Shown here piece by piece: positions 44,530 to 55,826 of a DNA stretch of 64,000 nucleotides. Each line of letters opens with the position of its first letter. The first letter of the stretch is position 1. Under the pieces are notes generated by a model. It had not been told where the DNA came from. It searched no databases and saw only the letters and a list, made by a program, of their open reading frames with translations. The position numbers and the translations under genes are program-made. Origin of the DNA: Siphonodentalium dalli (Eukaryota; Mollusca; Scaphopoda; Gadilida; Siphonodentaliidae); assembly GCA_032622095.1 (NCBI GenBank), contig CP136062.1, positions 164,692,590 through 164,756,589 on the forward strand. Reading direction: 5' to 3'.

Positions 44530-45479
44530 TTAAAGGTACTCAATCCGGTTCGATGATACCCATATAATCAGATTCCAACATCATACATTTGTATTTAGAA
44601 AGGCTGCTTCAGTTACGTTATCAGAATTGATTAATTGCCCTAAAATAATGCTAACCACTGTCAACTAAAGTATACAATTGCCTGACATATGTTATTTATC
44701 AACATGTTGTTCTACAAAATTTGGCCTTATTATCAACAGAAAGCCTCTTGATTTTAGAGTTATCCATCTTCATCTGAAATTTGGTCCGAGACCGTGGGCC
44801 ACTATTAATTCTTGATCGTGAAAAATAGTATATTTCAAAAATTGATATCTAATAACTCTGAGCTTTGATAGGTGGTGGGTTCCTCGACTCGTACCAAATA
44901 TCTTTTACCCCCCCCCCCCCCCCAAGTCCAAATAAAGAGTAATGTGCGAGCATTAATTCAGGGGGCCCTTAATCAGATTATGCATCTTTAAATTCAAATA
45001 CAGTTTAAAGATGCATAATCCGATTAAGTGCCCCTCATTTGCTATTTACATATACATGTATATGGAATCGGGGGGGGGTAAAAATATTTTAATCAAGTCG
45101 AGGGACCCACCTACATGTATCAAAGCTCAGAGTTATTAGATATCAATTTTTGAAATTTTAATATTTATCACCATCGATACTTAATAGTGGCCCAGAAAAA
45201 TTTGACGAGCCGACGGTCTCAGACCAAATTTCGGATGAAGATGGATAACTCTAAAATGAAGAGGCTTTGTGTTGATAATAAGGTCAAACTTCGTCGAACA
45301 GCATGTTGATAAATATAACGTATCAGGCGATTTTATACTATACATGTAGTTGACAGTGGTTAGCATTATTTTTGGGCAATTAATCGATTCTGATATTACT
45401 GAAGCAGCATTTCTAAAAAAAATGTTGTTGTTGGAATCTAATTATATGGGGACCATCGAATCTGATTGAGCACCTTTAA
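44530..45479. mobile_element. 950-bp foldback element with ~450-bp arms
   Basis: The whole element is an imperfect inverted repeat. The left arm starts TTAAAGGTACTCAATCCGGT; the right arm read backwards starts TTAAAGGTGCTCAATCAGAT. Matched blocks include CAGATTCCAACA, GCTAACCACTGTCAACTA, TTGGCCTTATTATCAACA and AATATCTTTTACCCCCC. An inner palindrome lies around TTTAAAGATGCATAATCCGA at the centre. Poly-C and poly-G tracts lie at mirrored positions. It has no transposase. The related copy at 7555/9230 shows that it is a dispersed family. Confidence 0.85.
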
Positions 45480-45507
45480 TAGTTAGCTATATGAGTTATA
45501 TACACAT

Positions 45508-45903
45508 AAGGCGACACCAATTTTTAAGTCCGGTTTACGAACACCTCCTACAACTTTTTTTCCATTTCATGATTTTTTTTTTAAATTTTTTGTCCCAAAT
45601 TGTTTTACACGCGTACTGATTTTCATGTGCTGTCGCATCCGGTTCTGCTTATGATCATTTGCAGATCCATATTTTCATGTATTTCATGACAAGAAATGTC
45701 TTGTTTGGTTCAGAAATTCATTCGAAAAGTTTTTTTTCACAATTTTTGTAAAATTTATGTCAAATTTCAAGATTTACTTGATATAAATTGGGGGGGGGGA
45801 CAATTTTTTTTATTTTTATTTTTTTCCCCTCCTGCATCTACTTTTTTTCTCCCCACATCAGCCCACATGTTCGTAAACCAGACTTAAAAATTGGTGTCGC
45901 CTA
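45508..45903 (-). mobile_element. MITE with GGCGACACCAATTTTTAAGT ends (copy 2, inverted)
   Basis: A full-length copy of the element at 38143-38522 in reverse orientation, with AGGCGACACCAATTTTTAAG at both ends. Homopolymer runs differ in length and there are a few substitutions. Confidence 0.85.
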
Positions 45904-45931
45904 ATAGACATTTAAACTTTGAAAATTGTAG

Positions 45932-46190
45932 GTTTCCGGATGATAACTTCAGTTTGTGTGATCATATCTGAACCAAATGTGGTATGTAAGTTTATCATAC
46001 CAAAATACAGGTCAAGTTCGAATATAGGTGTGCTCCGCTCATTTTTGCGAGAGTTATGGCCCTTTTTCGACTTAGAATCGTGTTAATTTCTGGTTTCCGC
46101 ATCATAATTTTAGTTTGTGTGATCAAATCTGAATCAAATTTGGTATGATAGTTTATTATCCACCATTTCATGGGACACTGGTTGGATTGT
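45932..46190 (+). repeat. ~160-bp diverged direct duplication
   Basis: GTTTCCGGATGATAACTTCA and TTGTGTGATCATATCTGAAC at 45932 recur as GTTTCCGCATCATAATTTTA and TTGTGTGATCAAATCTGAAT at 46092. Confidence 0.7.
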
Positions 46191-47485
46191 TCTGAAATGT
46201 AGTATCGGATTTAGGGGACCTTGATATATTTTTCAGACAAGCTGATGCCCCAAAGAAGCCACTTTTTCTCACATTTGCTGAAATAGTATCCAAAACATCA
46301 ACATATCAAGAGCCATTAGACTGAATTAGATAAAAATATATCACTTGGGTCTGTTTAAGCTGGAAAATACTCAAAAATTTTATAATTTTCTGCTATTATA
46401 TCTGCATACTAGCCTTTTTGCTGAATCGTGAATGCCGGTTATATTGCCGTGTGAAATCCTAGTACCAGATAACATTGGGTATGTACATGTATATAGCATA
46501 CCACCTGAAAATGGCTTGAATATCACATACCAAAGCGGGGTGGGGGTGTGTGTGACACCCTCCTTGATCATAGTCTGTATTCTACAGGGTATGTTAACTG
46601 TTTCGAGTTGGTGCAATTAATGTGATTGTTTAATCTCTACCATCTGAAATCTATTTATAGCATATTTTGCTATCTGATCAATATTGCTACTTAGTACTGA
46701 TATAAAACAGGATAAAGATGGTGTGTCTCTTTCCCGAATGTTCTGTTTACATGTACATTTGGGGGTTTATGAGTCAAATAATATCAGACAACATGTCCTT
46801 CTAACACTAAGAAATAATATGTTCTTATGAACCAGGACAAAATATGACTATTTCTGGAGCATTACAGCACATTATTACAAATCTATATTTGTAAGCAGTA
46901 AGATAATGACAGGAAACATGTCCTCAGACTAAGAAATAATTTTTTGGTGTGTATTTCACACCACAGCTCATGTGTATACTCACATTAGTTTATGTCATTC
47001 AAAGGGAGAAACCCATTTAGAAAGTTTAAATGAGACAAAACTACCTCACTGTAGATGTAGTTGCAAGGTACAACATGTACATGTATTCTGGTAAATGACA
47101 TTGGAACTAAAATAATGATTTTTGTGTCCACCGGTATGTCATGTACCGGTACTAGTATACATTGCAACTACATGTACATGTAACTTGCCTAACATACCAT
47201 ATACATGTATGAAGAGGGACTTTGCAAGTGTTTTTTAATCAAAATTTTAACCCAACTCTTGTTGTCAGTAAGTTTTAACCCATGCAGTTTAATGAGTTTA
47301 TATATTTATATATTACATGTGTTTCTGTACATGTATTTTATCTTTAGTTAGTTTGTTGTCCTTGAATAAACTTGTATTGCTGCACAATCAGTTTCCTTAA
47401 TGTTCTATTATACTAAAACAACTCCATTGATAACAATACCCCTGCATCCCATCAAAATCTACTTCATTGCCATCCTCATCATTTC
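46191..47485. other. Unassigned intron 1 sequence
   Basis: About 1.3 kb with no gene. It includes TACATGTA/ACCGGTAC words at 47060-47210. Open frames on opposite strands at 46380-46620 have no domain. Confidence 0.4.
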
Positions 47486-47489
47486 ACTT

Positions 47490-48342
47490 TGGTATCCCCA
47501 CCCAGGTGTACCTTGGTGTTATTCACCCAGGTGTTCCTTGGTGTTTCCTACCCATGTGTACCTTGGTGTTTTCTTACCCAGGTGTACCTTGGTGTTTTCT
47601 TACCCAGGTGTACCTTGGTGTTTTCTTACCCAGGTGTACCTTGGTGTTTTCCTGCCCAGGTGTACCTTGGTGTTTCCTTACCTGGGTGTACCTTGGGGTT
47701 TTCTAACCCAGGTGCATCTCAATGGGAAATCCACCTGGGTAAGAAAACACCAAGGTACACCGGCGTAAAAAAAACACCAAGGTATACCTGGGTTGGAAAC
47801 ATCAAGGTACACCTGGGTGGGGAACACCCAGGTAGGAAACACCAGGGTACACCTGGGTGAATAACACCAAGGTACACCTGGGTGGGAAACACCCAGGTAG
47901 GAAACACCAGGGTACACCTGGGTGAATAACACCAAGGTACACCTGGGTGGGAAACACCCAGTTAGGAAACACCAGGGTACACCTAGGTGAATAACACCAA
48001 GGTAACCTGGATGGGAAACACCCAGGTAGGAAACACCAGGGTACACCTGGGTAAATAACACCATGGTACACCTGGGTGGGGAAACACCCAGGTAGGAAAC
48101 ACCAGGGTAGACCTGGGTGGGAAACACCCAGGTAGGGTACACCTGGGTGTGGTCACCTGGGTAATTACACCCAGGTTTACCCATACCAGGGTTTTTATCC
48201 AGTTTCAGGTGGGTAAATCATGGTAAAACCCAGGTTTCGCGGGGTCTTGATGGTTGGTGGATGTCTTGGTAGATAGATTTTTACCTGGGTTTCGGCCCAA
48301 AAAACCTGGGTGGATTTACCCAGGTACATTTTTATATGGGTG
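47490..48342. repeat. 26-bp minisatellite that switches orientation
   Basis: From 47561 to 47691 the unit ACCTTGGTGTTTTCTTACCC repeats every 26 bp exactly. After about 47725 the same words run in reverse (AACACCAAGGTACACCTGGG). There they form a 65-bp higher-order unit (AATAACACCAAGGT at about 47860, 47925, 47990). The array closes with ATTTACCCAGGTACATTTTT ATATGGG, the inverted form of the 34033 end. Long frames on both strands here (up to 168 codons, Pro/Cys/Val-rich) are repeat translation, not genes. Confidence 0.9.
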
Positions 48343-48344
48343 CA

Positions 48345-48510
48345 CCCCCATTTAATTTCACCCCATTCATATTCTTCCTTATCATGCCCCTCAACTTTTA
48401 AGCAATATTAACACGACAAAAAAGTGGCTGTGTAGACACCAGACAAGATGACGTCCAATACGGCCGCCGTTTTTAAGACAGGGAACTAAGTCAGTTTGAT
48501 CCAAATTATA
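48345..48510 (+). repeat. Dispersed repeat copy B (matches 29525-29690)
   Basis: TGCACCCCCATTTAATTTCA, ATTCTTCCTTA, AAGTGGCTGTGTAGAC and CCAGACAAGATGACGTCC mirror copy A in the same orientation. The block begins directly after the minisatellite's closing end. Confidence 0.6.
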
Positions 48511-48843
48511 GTGAAAAATCAAATGTATAGAAATGTATGTGTTTTATCGCGTCTGTCCCTTCGACGAAACAAGTTATTTTAATCTTGATTAGCTTTGGTA
48601 AATAAAATGAGTGATGTCGAAAAGATATTAATCTATCATTTTGTGCATAAATTTGTCATGGGACGGCGAAATGTGAATGCATTGAGTGATTTTGTTGTTT
48701 ACATATGCATGTTCGTTCTGCAATTTCCCCAAGGCTGGTCTGCATTTTACCGTGTCTGTCCCATCGACGAAACAAGTTGTTTTAATCTTGATTATAGTCA
48801 ATAAAATGCTACACTGATGTCGAGAAAATATAAATCTAATATT

Positions 48844-49036
48844 ATCAGAATAATCCATAGTCCAAAGAAGAGACAGCAATATTAACAACCGAATCATTTG
48901 TAATGCTCTATTTTTATCAAGCTTTCGGCCCTATTTGGACCTTCCTCAGGACAATATCAAATGTTAAAACACAATCACATGTTGTACGTTTGGCATACTT
49001 TCACAAAAAAAGCTTGATAAAAATAGAGCATTACAA
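48844..49036 (-). mobile_element. Penelope-like element fragment with 14-bp TSD
   Basis: The 193-bp insert is flanked by ATAAATCTAATATT on both sides (48830-48843 and 49037-49050), so its limits are exact. On the minus strand it contains CCTGAGGAAGGTCCAAATAG then GGCCGAAAGCTTGATAAAAA, a block typical of Penelope-like retroelement termini. The word AAGCTTGATAAAAATAGAGC also lies inverted at its other end. No reverse transcriptase remains. Confidence 0.7.
48923..48949 (-). ncRNA. Hammerhead ribozyme-like core
   Basis: On the minus strand the order is CUGAGGA, one extra A, GGUCC, loop AAAUA, GGGCC, GAAA. That is the hammerhead CUGANGA box, a stem II that can pair fully (with one U-G), and the GAAA box. 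Penelope-like elements are known to carry such minimal hammerheads with an AAAUA-type loop. The extra A before stem II and an imperfect stem III (GCU...AGC with A before UU) suggest weak or lost activity. Confidence 0.5.
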
Positions 49037-49080
49037 ATAAATCTAATATTTTGTGGAAAAATATCACCATGGGACAGGGA

Positions 49081-50550
49081 AATGTGAATGTTCTGCGTTT
49101 TACAAAAATGGCCTATTTTCGGTGTCTTTATTTTTAGCCGATACTGTGCGACCTGTGTTGGCAAATGTGACTATTAAATCACTGTTTCCGTACGCTTTGT
49201 TAATAGGCTACCGGCTATATTAAAACATTTTGGTGCTGTTACATGCTGTATTTTTGATAATAAACATCGGGTTTTTGTCCCATCCCAACTTCGCTGCTCT
49301 GCGTTTAGTCATTGTTCTACGTTTTCTACACATGCCTTCTAAACAGTGACTGAGATCTTAATAAATAAAGATTTAAATACATCTATTATTTATAGGAAAG
49401 AGTAGGTTTGAATCCAAACGTTTGGAGATTTACTGAGATCGACCCAAGAGTTTTCAAAGTGTTTCAAAACTTTTCAAATTTTATACTTTACTATTTTACA
49501 CTCCAACATGTGCTTCTATTTAAGAGAAACGCGAATCCGCTGTCAAAATTGTCGTAGGACGTCCTCTTCTCGAATTATCAGTCATTTTAGACAGTATATT
49601 TCGACCATTATTTTGACTAAGTTGGCTTCGATGGGGTCCCTTCAGTAGCCAGGAATGACGTCACCAATGTTGGGTCTCACTAAAGGAAGACCGGCGGAGG
49701 CCGGCGAATACCGGCGAAGTCCCGTAGGTGTAGAACAAAATTAGTTCTTTTTTATTAATGACACAAGAAATAAACATCTGCGGCTAAACGAAAGCAGAGT
49801 GAGTATGTCGACGACTGGATATTGGAATTCCAGCATAATTTTTATTTTTTTAAGCCGATAGTCTACGTCGGACTTCAACAGTCTGCGGCGGACTTCTTTA
49901 GAGCGTCCAATTCATTTACCACGTGATTATATTGCGGTCCGGTTGAGAGTAGAACATGGCTAACAAATAAGTGACATTAATTGTTGAATAATAGACATGA
50001 TACAGGTGAGGTACATTGATTCTGCCAACGGCATACGTTTCTTAAAAAATAGATGCACCAGTTGCTGTAAAAACCCCGCATTTTGTTGGTAAATTGTATG
50101 ATAAAATCGACTTTAACTTATTTTCTTGATCGATATGACAAAATTTCGTCCAAAATACCTGTTTCATATCTTAGGGTAGGTGGACTAATTAATTTAAAAA
50201 AATATAATATCACTCAATTATCACTGTTTAGAAGGCCTGTGTTTTTCTAATACCATCTGTTTACCTGTTTCTTGATTTTCTGCCTTCAACGGCACACCCT
50301 TTTGGTATTATTCACAGTTTAGTACATCTATGTACAGGTTAAAATTCTGTTAAAATATCAGTGATAATTAAGAACATCTATGGGTGTCAACCAACGACTT
50401 GGTTGTCAATTTGAGACCATTGTATCTTTTTATGTGTACGTTGTAGCATAGTCTACGTGAATGGAATTGGAGTAGACCAATATCTTCAGCTGGTGTGGTA
50501 CCGGTATTAATGACTGCATTCGCATCAATGACTATCTGGAGCAGGCTGTA
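49081..50550. other. Unassigned intron 1 sequence
   Basis: About 1.5 kb with no gene. A GCCGGCGAATACCGGCGAAG stretch at 49697 and a repeated CTACGTCGGACTTC / CTGCGGCGGACTTC pair (49863 and 49881) are the only patterns noted. Confidence 0.4.
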
Positions 50551-52514
50551 CTATAGAATATTTGGATGAGACCCGCTGGCATTCTTGATCAATTGTATAA
50601 TTTGTGGCATCACTCCATTACGCACATCATTCAGGTGATCACATCGCAATACAAAATATTCTAAAGTCTCTGGATGTTGATTGCAGAGTTGACAGGTAGG
50701 ATCCACTTCGGCCTTATTAAACTTCACCCGATTAGTTTGCTGAATATACGAGCAAGTGGCTATTTTAGTTTCACCTTGATCATAGCTGGATGCCAGTATA
50801 TTCTCTACTGTATAATGGCACTGGATGTAATTACTGGATGACATTTGCCAGGAGAATACTCTATGGATAAGAAGTTTAGTGATGGGTACATGTTGGCATC
50901 GTTTAGAATTTGCTCTTTCCGGAATGTGTTGACTGGTTTGTTGAGCATATTCTTCATTTCCATTTTACGCATAGTATGTTAAAGTATGTCTAAGGGATCT
51001 GGGAGGTTGTATGTAGCAAAACATTGTTGCACAGCAATAAACCAACTGTTACTTGTAGATGGATTGAATAAGATCTGCCTCATGGCAAGTTTATATTCAC
51101 AAGAGTCCACAGCTAGGCGTGATATATTCCCAAATAGACCCATTGCTCTTTAGTGGATGACGGCTTGCAAGGGTATGAGACCAGATATTATATACACAGA
51201 GACATTGGCCGCATTACTCGGTAGAGAAAGTAGTTGTCTAGAAATCCGCCTATTGTGCTTCTGCAGTTTATCAAGAGTCTTCCCAGATGATAGAGAGAGA
51301 GAGTTCTAGTCCATATGTGTATAATGGTAACATGAATGTTCGGAATAATGCAAACGATGTGACAGGGTCGACACCGTTCTCACCATGTAAGCCGGCTCCC
51401 ATAAGGCTATATGTTGCTCGAGTCGCTCTCTTTATATTTTCCTCAACTGATGAGTTAGCATGCTTACATGTGGTAGGCCTACGTGTGATTCCCATGTGAG
51501 GTGTTTTGCTTAAAACTGGCATGCTAACGTTTTTGACTTTCAAGATCACACTTTTCTTCTGTTGGAGTAAATTTCCTTCCATTCTGCTGTAGTCGAAGCA
51601 AATGTTGACAAGTCTCTGCAGTTCGACTGGGTCATTACTCAATAGAGTTACGTCATCTGCACCGGTAGGTGGTGTTACGTTGGCGTCCCCGATAACAGTC
51701 GCATATTCCGACGAAGCAAGTCTTGTCAAGTACGTTGATATAGACTTTATAAAGGTCAGCACTCAATACATATACTTGGCGCACTCCTTGGGGGTTAACG
51801 TATGTGTTTGAGAGCTGAATCTGCCATTTCACAGCTACCTTAGGACTGTTATATATATTCTTTTGCATCTGCCATTGACAACCTTCCACCCACAAATGAT
51901 ATAACGTTTTCTGTAGGTTGTCATGAATAACCACATCAAATGCAGATTTTGCATCTAAGAATGCAATATAAGACGGATGTTTTCTATCTCGGTTGTTTCT
52001 GCACCATTCTTCAACAATTAGAGCACAGTTCATTGGTGATGAGTTACACGTAAACCCTCGCTGTAGTGGGTTCTGTTTGAGTAGAATCAGTTGATTGATT
52101 CGGTGTTTCAGCACAGCTTCAACGGTGCGGCATAGGACGGGTTTGATTGTGATACCACGATAGTTGGAAGAAAATTTGCTTTCTCCTTTAGTTTTGACGA
52201 TCGGATTTAGGTGTTCATATCTTTAAACATTCGGGGAAGCACTGGTCCATAAATAAACGATTCAATATAACACAAACGAAAGATATGATCTCGTTTCCGC
52301 CATGAAAGACGTGTTCAGCAGCAATAGAGTATGGGTCGAGAGCTTTGCCATGATTCAACATCGTAATAGCTTTAATGACTTCCTCATCTGTTTTTGGTAT
52401 AAACTGTCAACACAGCTGTTGGATGATATTTGTTTCCCTATGCACAAACTGAATATAGCCTTTGTCAATGTTTTCACTTGGCAATGTAGCGGCTAGTTTA
52501 TGGAAGTGTGAGTA
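50551..52514 (-). pseudogene. LINE reverse transcriptase, downstream half of an interrupted copy
   Basis: Several frames on the minus strand follow one protein. From 52514: YSHFHKLATLPSENIDKGY, IPKTDEEVIKAITMLNHGKA, then KGESKFSSNYRGI. The palm follows with FLDAKSAFDVV (first catalytic Asp region). The second catalytic box reads GADDVTLLS, then the GNLLQQKKSVI and SLMGAGLHGENGV regions. The C-terminus has CQLCNQHPETLEYFVLRC, a CCHC knuckle. Frameshifts and stops break it at several places (for example near 51653-51762 and 52200). It is continuous with the piece at 60634-60925, from which an 8.1-kb insertion separates it. Confidence 0.8.
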
Positions 52515-53210
52515 CTATTTAGGACAAAAAGGGTCTTAATTCTAGTACACTATTTTAATTCTAACTCAGTATTTTAATTCCAATATTTTAATTCTAACTA
52601 AATATTTTATCTCTAATTTAATATTCTAATTTTAATATTTTAATTCTAACTTATCCATTTAACTCTAACTTAATATTCTAATTATAACTGAATATTTCAA
52701 CTATAATTTAATATCCTAATTTTAATATTTTAATTCAAACATCAATTTCACTCTAACTGAATATTTTAATATAAACATAATATTTCATCTCTAATTTAAT
52801 TTTGTAATTTTAATTTCAACTAAATATTTATAAAGTAAAAGTTTAACTTTAATATAATATTTTAATTCTAACTTTTTTCTAGTTTTTATTTGTTAGGTTT
52901 GCATGTCAAAGACATTGGAATTCTAAGTATGAAGCAGTAACACAAATCTGCTAAAAGTTAAAATGTTAAAATTAAAAAGTTAGAATTAAAATGTTAAAAA
53001 TAAAAAGTTGAAATTGAAATACTCAATTGGTTTGAACATAGAATGTAAATACGAAGTGGAAATTATGACCCGATTTGCATGCGAGAGATTTTTCAAATTT
53101 CTATCAAAGGACGCGCTGCAATCGCGGCAATGAAACTGCGCGGTATTAAACCGACCCTAACCCGGAAGTAATTTAATTTTCTTTCGGATTATTTGCGAAT
53201 GGTCACGGAT
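52515..53210 (+). repeat. Left terminal inverted repeat of the 8.1-kb element
   Basis: The first ~340 bp are irregular repeats of TTTAATTCTAACTTAATATT. The inner part is single-copy-like and ends at CTTTCGGATTATTTGCGAAT. Confidence 0.8.
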
Positions 53211-53539
53211 CATGCAGGAATTTGATATAAAAAACAGTATTGTACGGTTCTGAACTGAATAATTATATCATATAATGGAGTTGTGCTACTATATACTTTG
53301 AACGCAGTTTTGAGAATTTTCAGTGGATACAGTGGTTTTGATTTTCGATTCTAGACAGACAAACAGGTTGTGTTAGCGTGTAAATATAAGCCTGCACCAG
53401 AAGTACTTTCGTTGATTTTCAACACCGCTAGCAAGGAGCCAATGTTGAACTCTTCTAATTTTATGGTTATTTATTACTATTTCTTTATTTGCTTATAATT
53501 ATTCTCCAAAATCAGTTGGATGGCTCAAACAACATTTCG
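53211..53539. other. Interior of the 8.1-kb element, nothing recognised
   Basis: AT-rich with no coding signal. It follows the inner edge of the left terminal repeat. Confidence 0.4.
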
Positions 53540-55070
53540 GGCCATATTGGATGCCATCTCGGATCTTAAAGAATTCCCAAAGCTGATTTTATCCGATATC
53601 TGATAGGGTATTCTGAAGTCAAAATCGCTCTCTGCTTACTTATTCTCAAACAATCTCTTTTTCGACTATCGCGATCGTGTACCGTAAGTGTACGAAATGA
53701 TGGCCGACCCCGAATAGTTAATATTTGCCAACCCACGGGAAGCCACCAAAAGATTAAAAATAAACCAAGGCTCCATCATTATAAATATTAGTTTTGATGT
53801 ATATAAGGCACATAGATTAGCCAACTATCAACTGTATCCACAAGTCACAACTTTCATTATATGACAAGCTGGGCAGTCTACCATTTTCGTTTTGGAAGCC
53901 ATATTAGCTAAAATTCATTATTTCTTTTGGTCCATTTGAGAATGTTCACAAATAAAAGAAACGCTCAATTATTTTGTAGACAAGATCTGCTCATATCTTA
54001 TTATCAAATGTGATCACAACCCCAAAGCCGATTTTGGTTAAATTTCATACCCCATTCGTTAGGATTAATGAGTGAAGGACCGAAGTAAACTATAACCTAA
54101 ATGATTACTCATGTCATTGCTTGAATGATAGGTTGACACGACCATTGAAAGAGTATACCCATTGTACCCCAGTTCAGAGAGCAAAAATTGATAACAAAAA
54201 AGAAGTGAAATAAAATAGTATTTTTCACATCGGGTGGACATTTTGGGTAAGGACTTTTAAGTTTTTCCATAGACCTAGCATAATGGCATCATACAGAGGT
54301 ATATATTTATATTTATTTAGTCAATTTTATTCATCAAGCACTACTTATAATCGATTGAATGACACTCTGGGCAATATCCGCCATTTTCCATATTTAGACG
54401 GCCATTTTGGCAGGTATTTTGAAACAAAGCGCCAATTTGGGTTTCATTGTATTTGAGTATTCATAGATAATGGCATGCCCAACTTATATTGTACAGTTCT
54501 GTTCATTTCTTGTTGATATATGACTGGAATCCCATTGGCGATTTTTTGAAATTTTATACAGTGTTCTGCAAAATCGAATTTTTGAGAGTGTGGATAAGTC
54601 TGTGACCCTATTTGTGGTATCAGTCATTGCTCCAATGCCGCATTAACATGCATAAGACAAAGAAAAGTCGCCAGTCTGAACCATTATCAAACAACAGAAA
54701 CTGATCTTTAAGTTATTAGGCAAAAACTTCACATTTTCGAGTTTAGGCCGCCATTTTGGCGGCCATCTGGGACAAGTGGTTATACCTTCACAAAAATGTA
54801 TGCATTTGTATACATATCACTACATTTGTTCTCACTATTATCGAATTAATCTCAGTCAGAGTCTCTTTTGACTAACGGTGGCCATGTTGGACGCCATCTT
54901 GGATCCTGAATTTTCCCCAAAGCGGATTTTAGCGGATTTTGGATATGTTATACACAAGATTCTCCCGCGTCGAATGACACCAAAACAGCTTCTTTACCAA
55001 TTTCTTCTGGGTCTAACCCTCCGACGACCATACTATTACAGGCATACTGCATATAGTGGTACCATCTAAG
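53540..55070 (+). repeat. Diverged tandem repeats with 'GGCCATTTTGGxxGCCAT' words
   Basis: Blocks such as GGCCATATTGGATGCCATCT, ACGGCCATTTTGGCAGG, CGCCATTTTGGCGGCCATCT and GGCCATGTTGGACGCCATCT recur every 350-480 bp (53549, 54409, 54749, 54881). Each is followed by a CCCAAAGC(T/G)GATTTT and a TTTTTGACATC-like stretch. Such repeats are common and non-coding in invertebrate DNA; no frame is maintained. Confidence 0.55.
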
Positions 55071-55149
55071 GTAAATATTTGGGGAGGTGTGGTAAGGTTA
55101 TAGTATCAGTATAGTATCCATTTCAACTTCAGCAGTTTTGAGAGATTGA

Positions 55150-55262
55150 ATTGGAATTACACTTAAGCATATTTGCTTTATCTTAAGTGTAATGACATTG
55201 CGCTTAATTGTAATTCAAATTAAGCACAATTGCATACACGTATAAGCGTAATGAATTATGCA
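55150..55262. repeat. TTAAGCGCAAT-type palindromic motifs
   Basis: ATTACACTTAAGC, TATCTTAAGTGTAATGACAT, TTGCGCTTAATTGTAAT and TAAGCACAATTGC form a small cluster like that at 17080-17600. Confidence 0.5.
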
Positions 55263-55826
55263 ATTAGTTTTTAAATGTGAAGTTGGCCTCCCATCATTTC
55301 ATTTCTTCGCACCATGTTTGGTCAATTCATGCCACATGCTTCGTTGTCTCCTGCACTCGTGCAAATGTTGATTGGTCATACGTACCATGTGAACGAATTT
55401 CATAAAGGAGAACACATTTATGATTTAATGGTATGTGATGACAACCCGCAAATTATAAACACCTTTCTTTTTTGTGAAAAAAACAAAACAAATTGTGACA
55501 ACAAATTTTATGTTATATATAAAAAAAAATAACACCAGTATACTCTATCATTCAATTGTACAAACAATCGAAATGATACTGGTACGAAACGCCCAGAACC
55601 CTGGTGTGAAACATTTCTATGAGAAGTTCATCAAAACATCCTTTGCCCCATGCTGCGCTATCAACATCCCAAAGGAAAAAGTTTGAAGATATTCTGTTCT
55701 AAAAATAGTAATGAAAAAATATCCCAGGAGATATTAACAGCCCTTGAGTCCATTAGCGGTCCTTGACTGCGTCTCGGTCCTATAATAGGCCATCGGGCCA
55801 TAAAAATCATGCTATTGATATATTAT

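Larger units (their letters stand above)
48540..49080 (+). repeat. ~200-bp direct duplication interrupted by an insertion
   Basis: GTCTGTCCCTTCGACGAAAC, TTTTAATCTTGATTA and GATGTCGA-AA at 48550-48630 recur at 48753-48825 with small changes. The second copy breaks at 48843 and continues at 49037 with TTTTGTGG...CATGGGACAGGGAAATGT, matching GGGACGGCGAAATGTGAATG of the first. Confidence 0.75.

Noticed and set aside
47400-48184. Long Pro/Cys/Val/Gly-rich open frames on both strands (up to 168 codons)
   Set aside because: They are translations of the 26-bp minisatellite; several frames on both strands stay open at once and show the repeat, not a domain.
52526-52880. AT-rich TTTTAATTCTAACT array as an isolated minisatellite
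   Set aside because: A matching array lies inverted at 60110-60620 with shared unique flanks, so it is part of the terminal inverted repeat of the 8.1-kb element.
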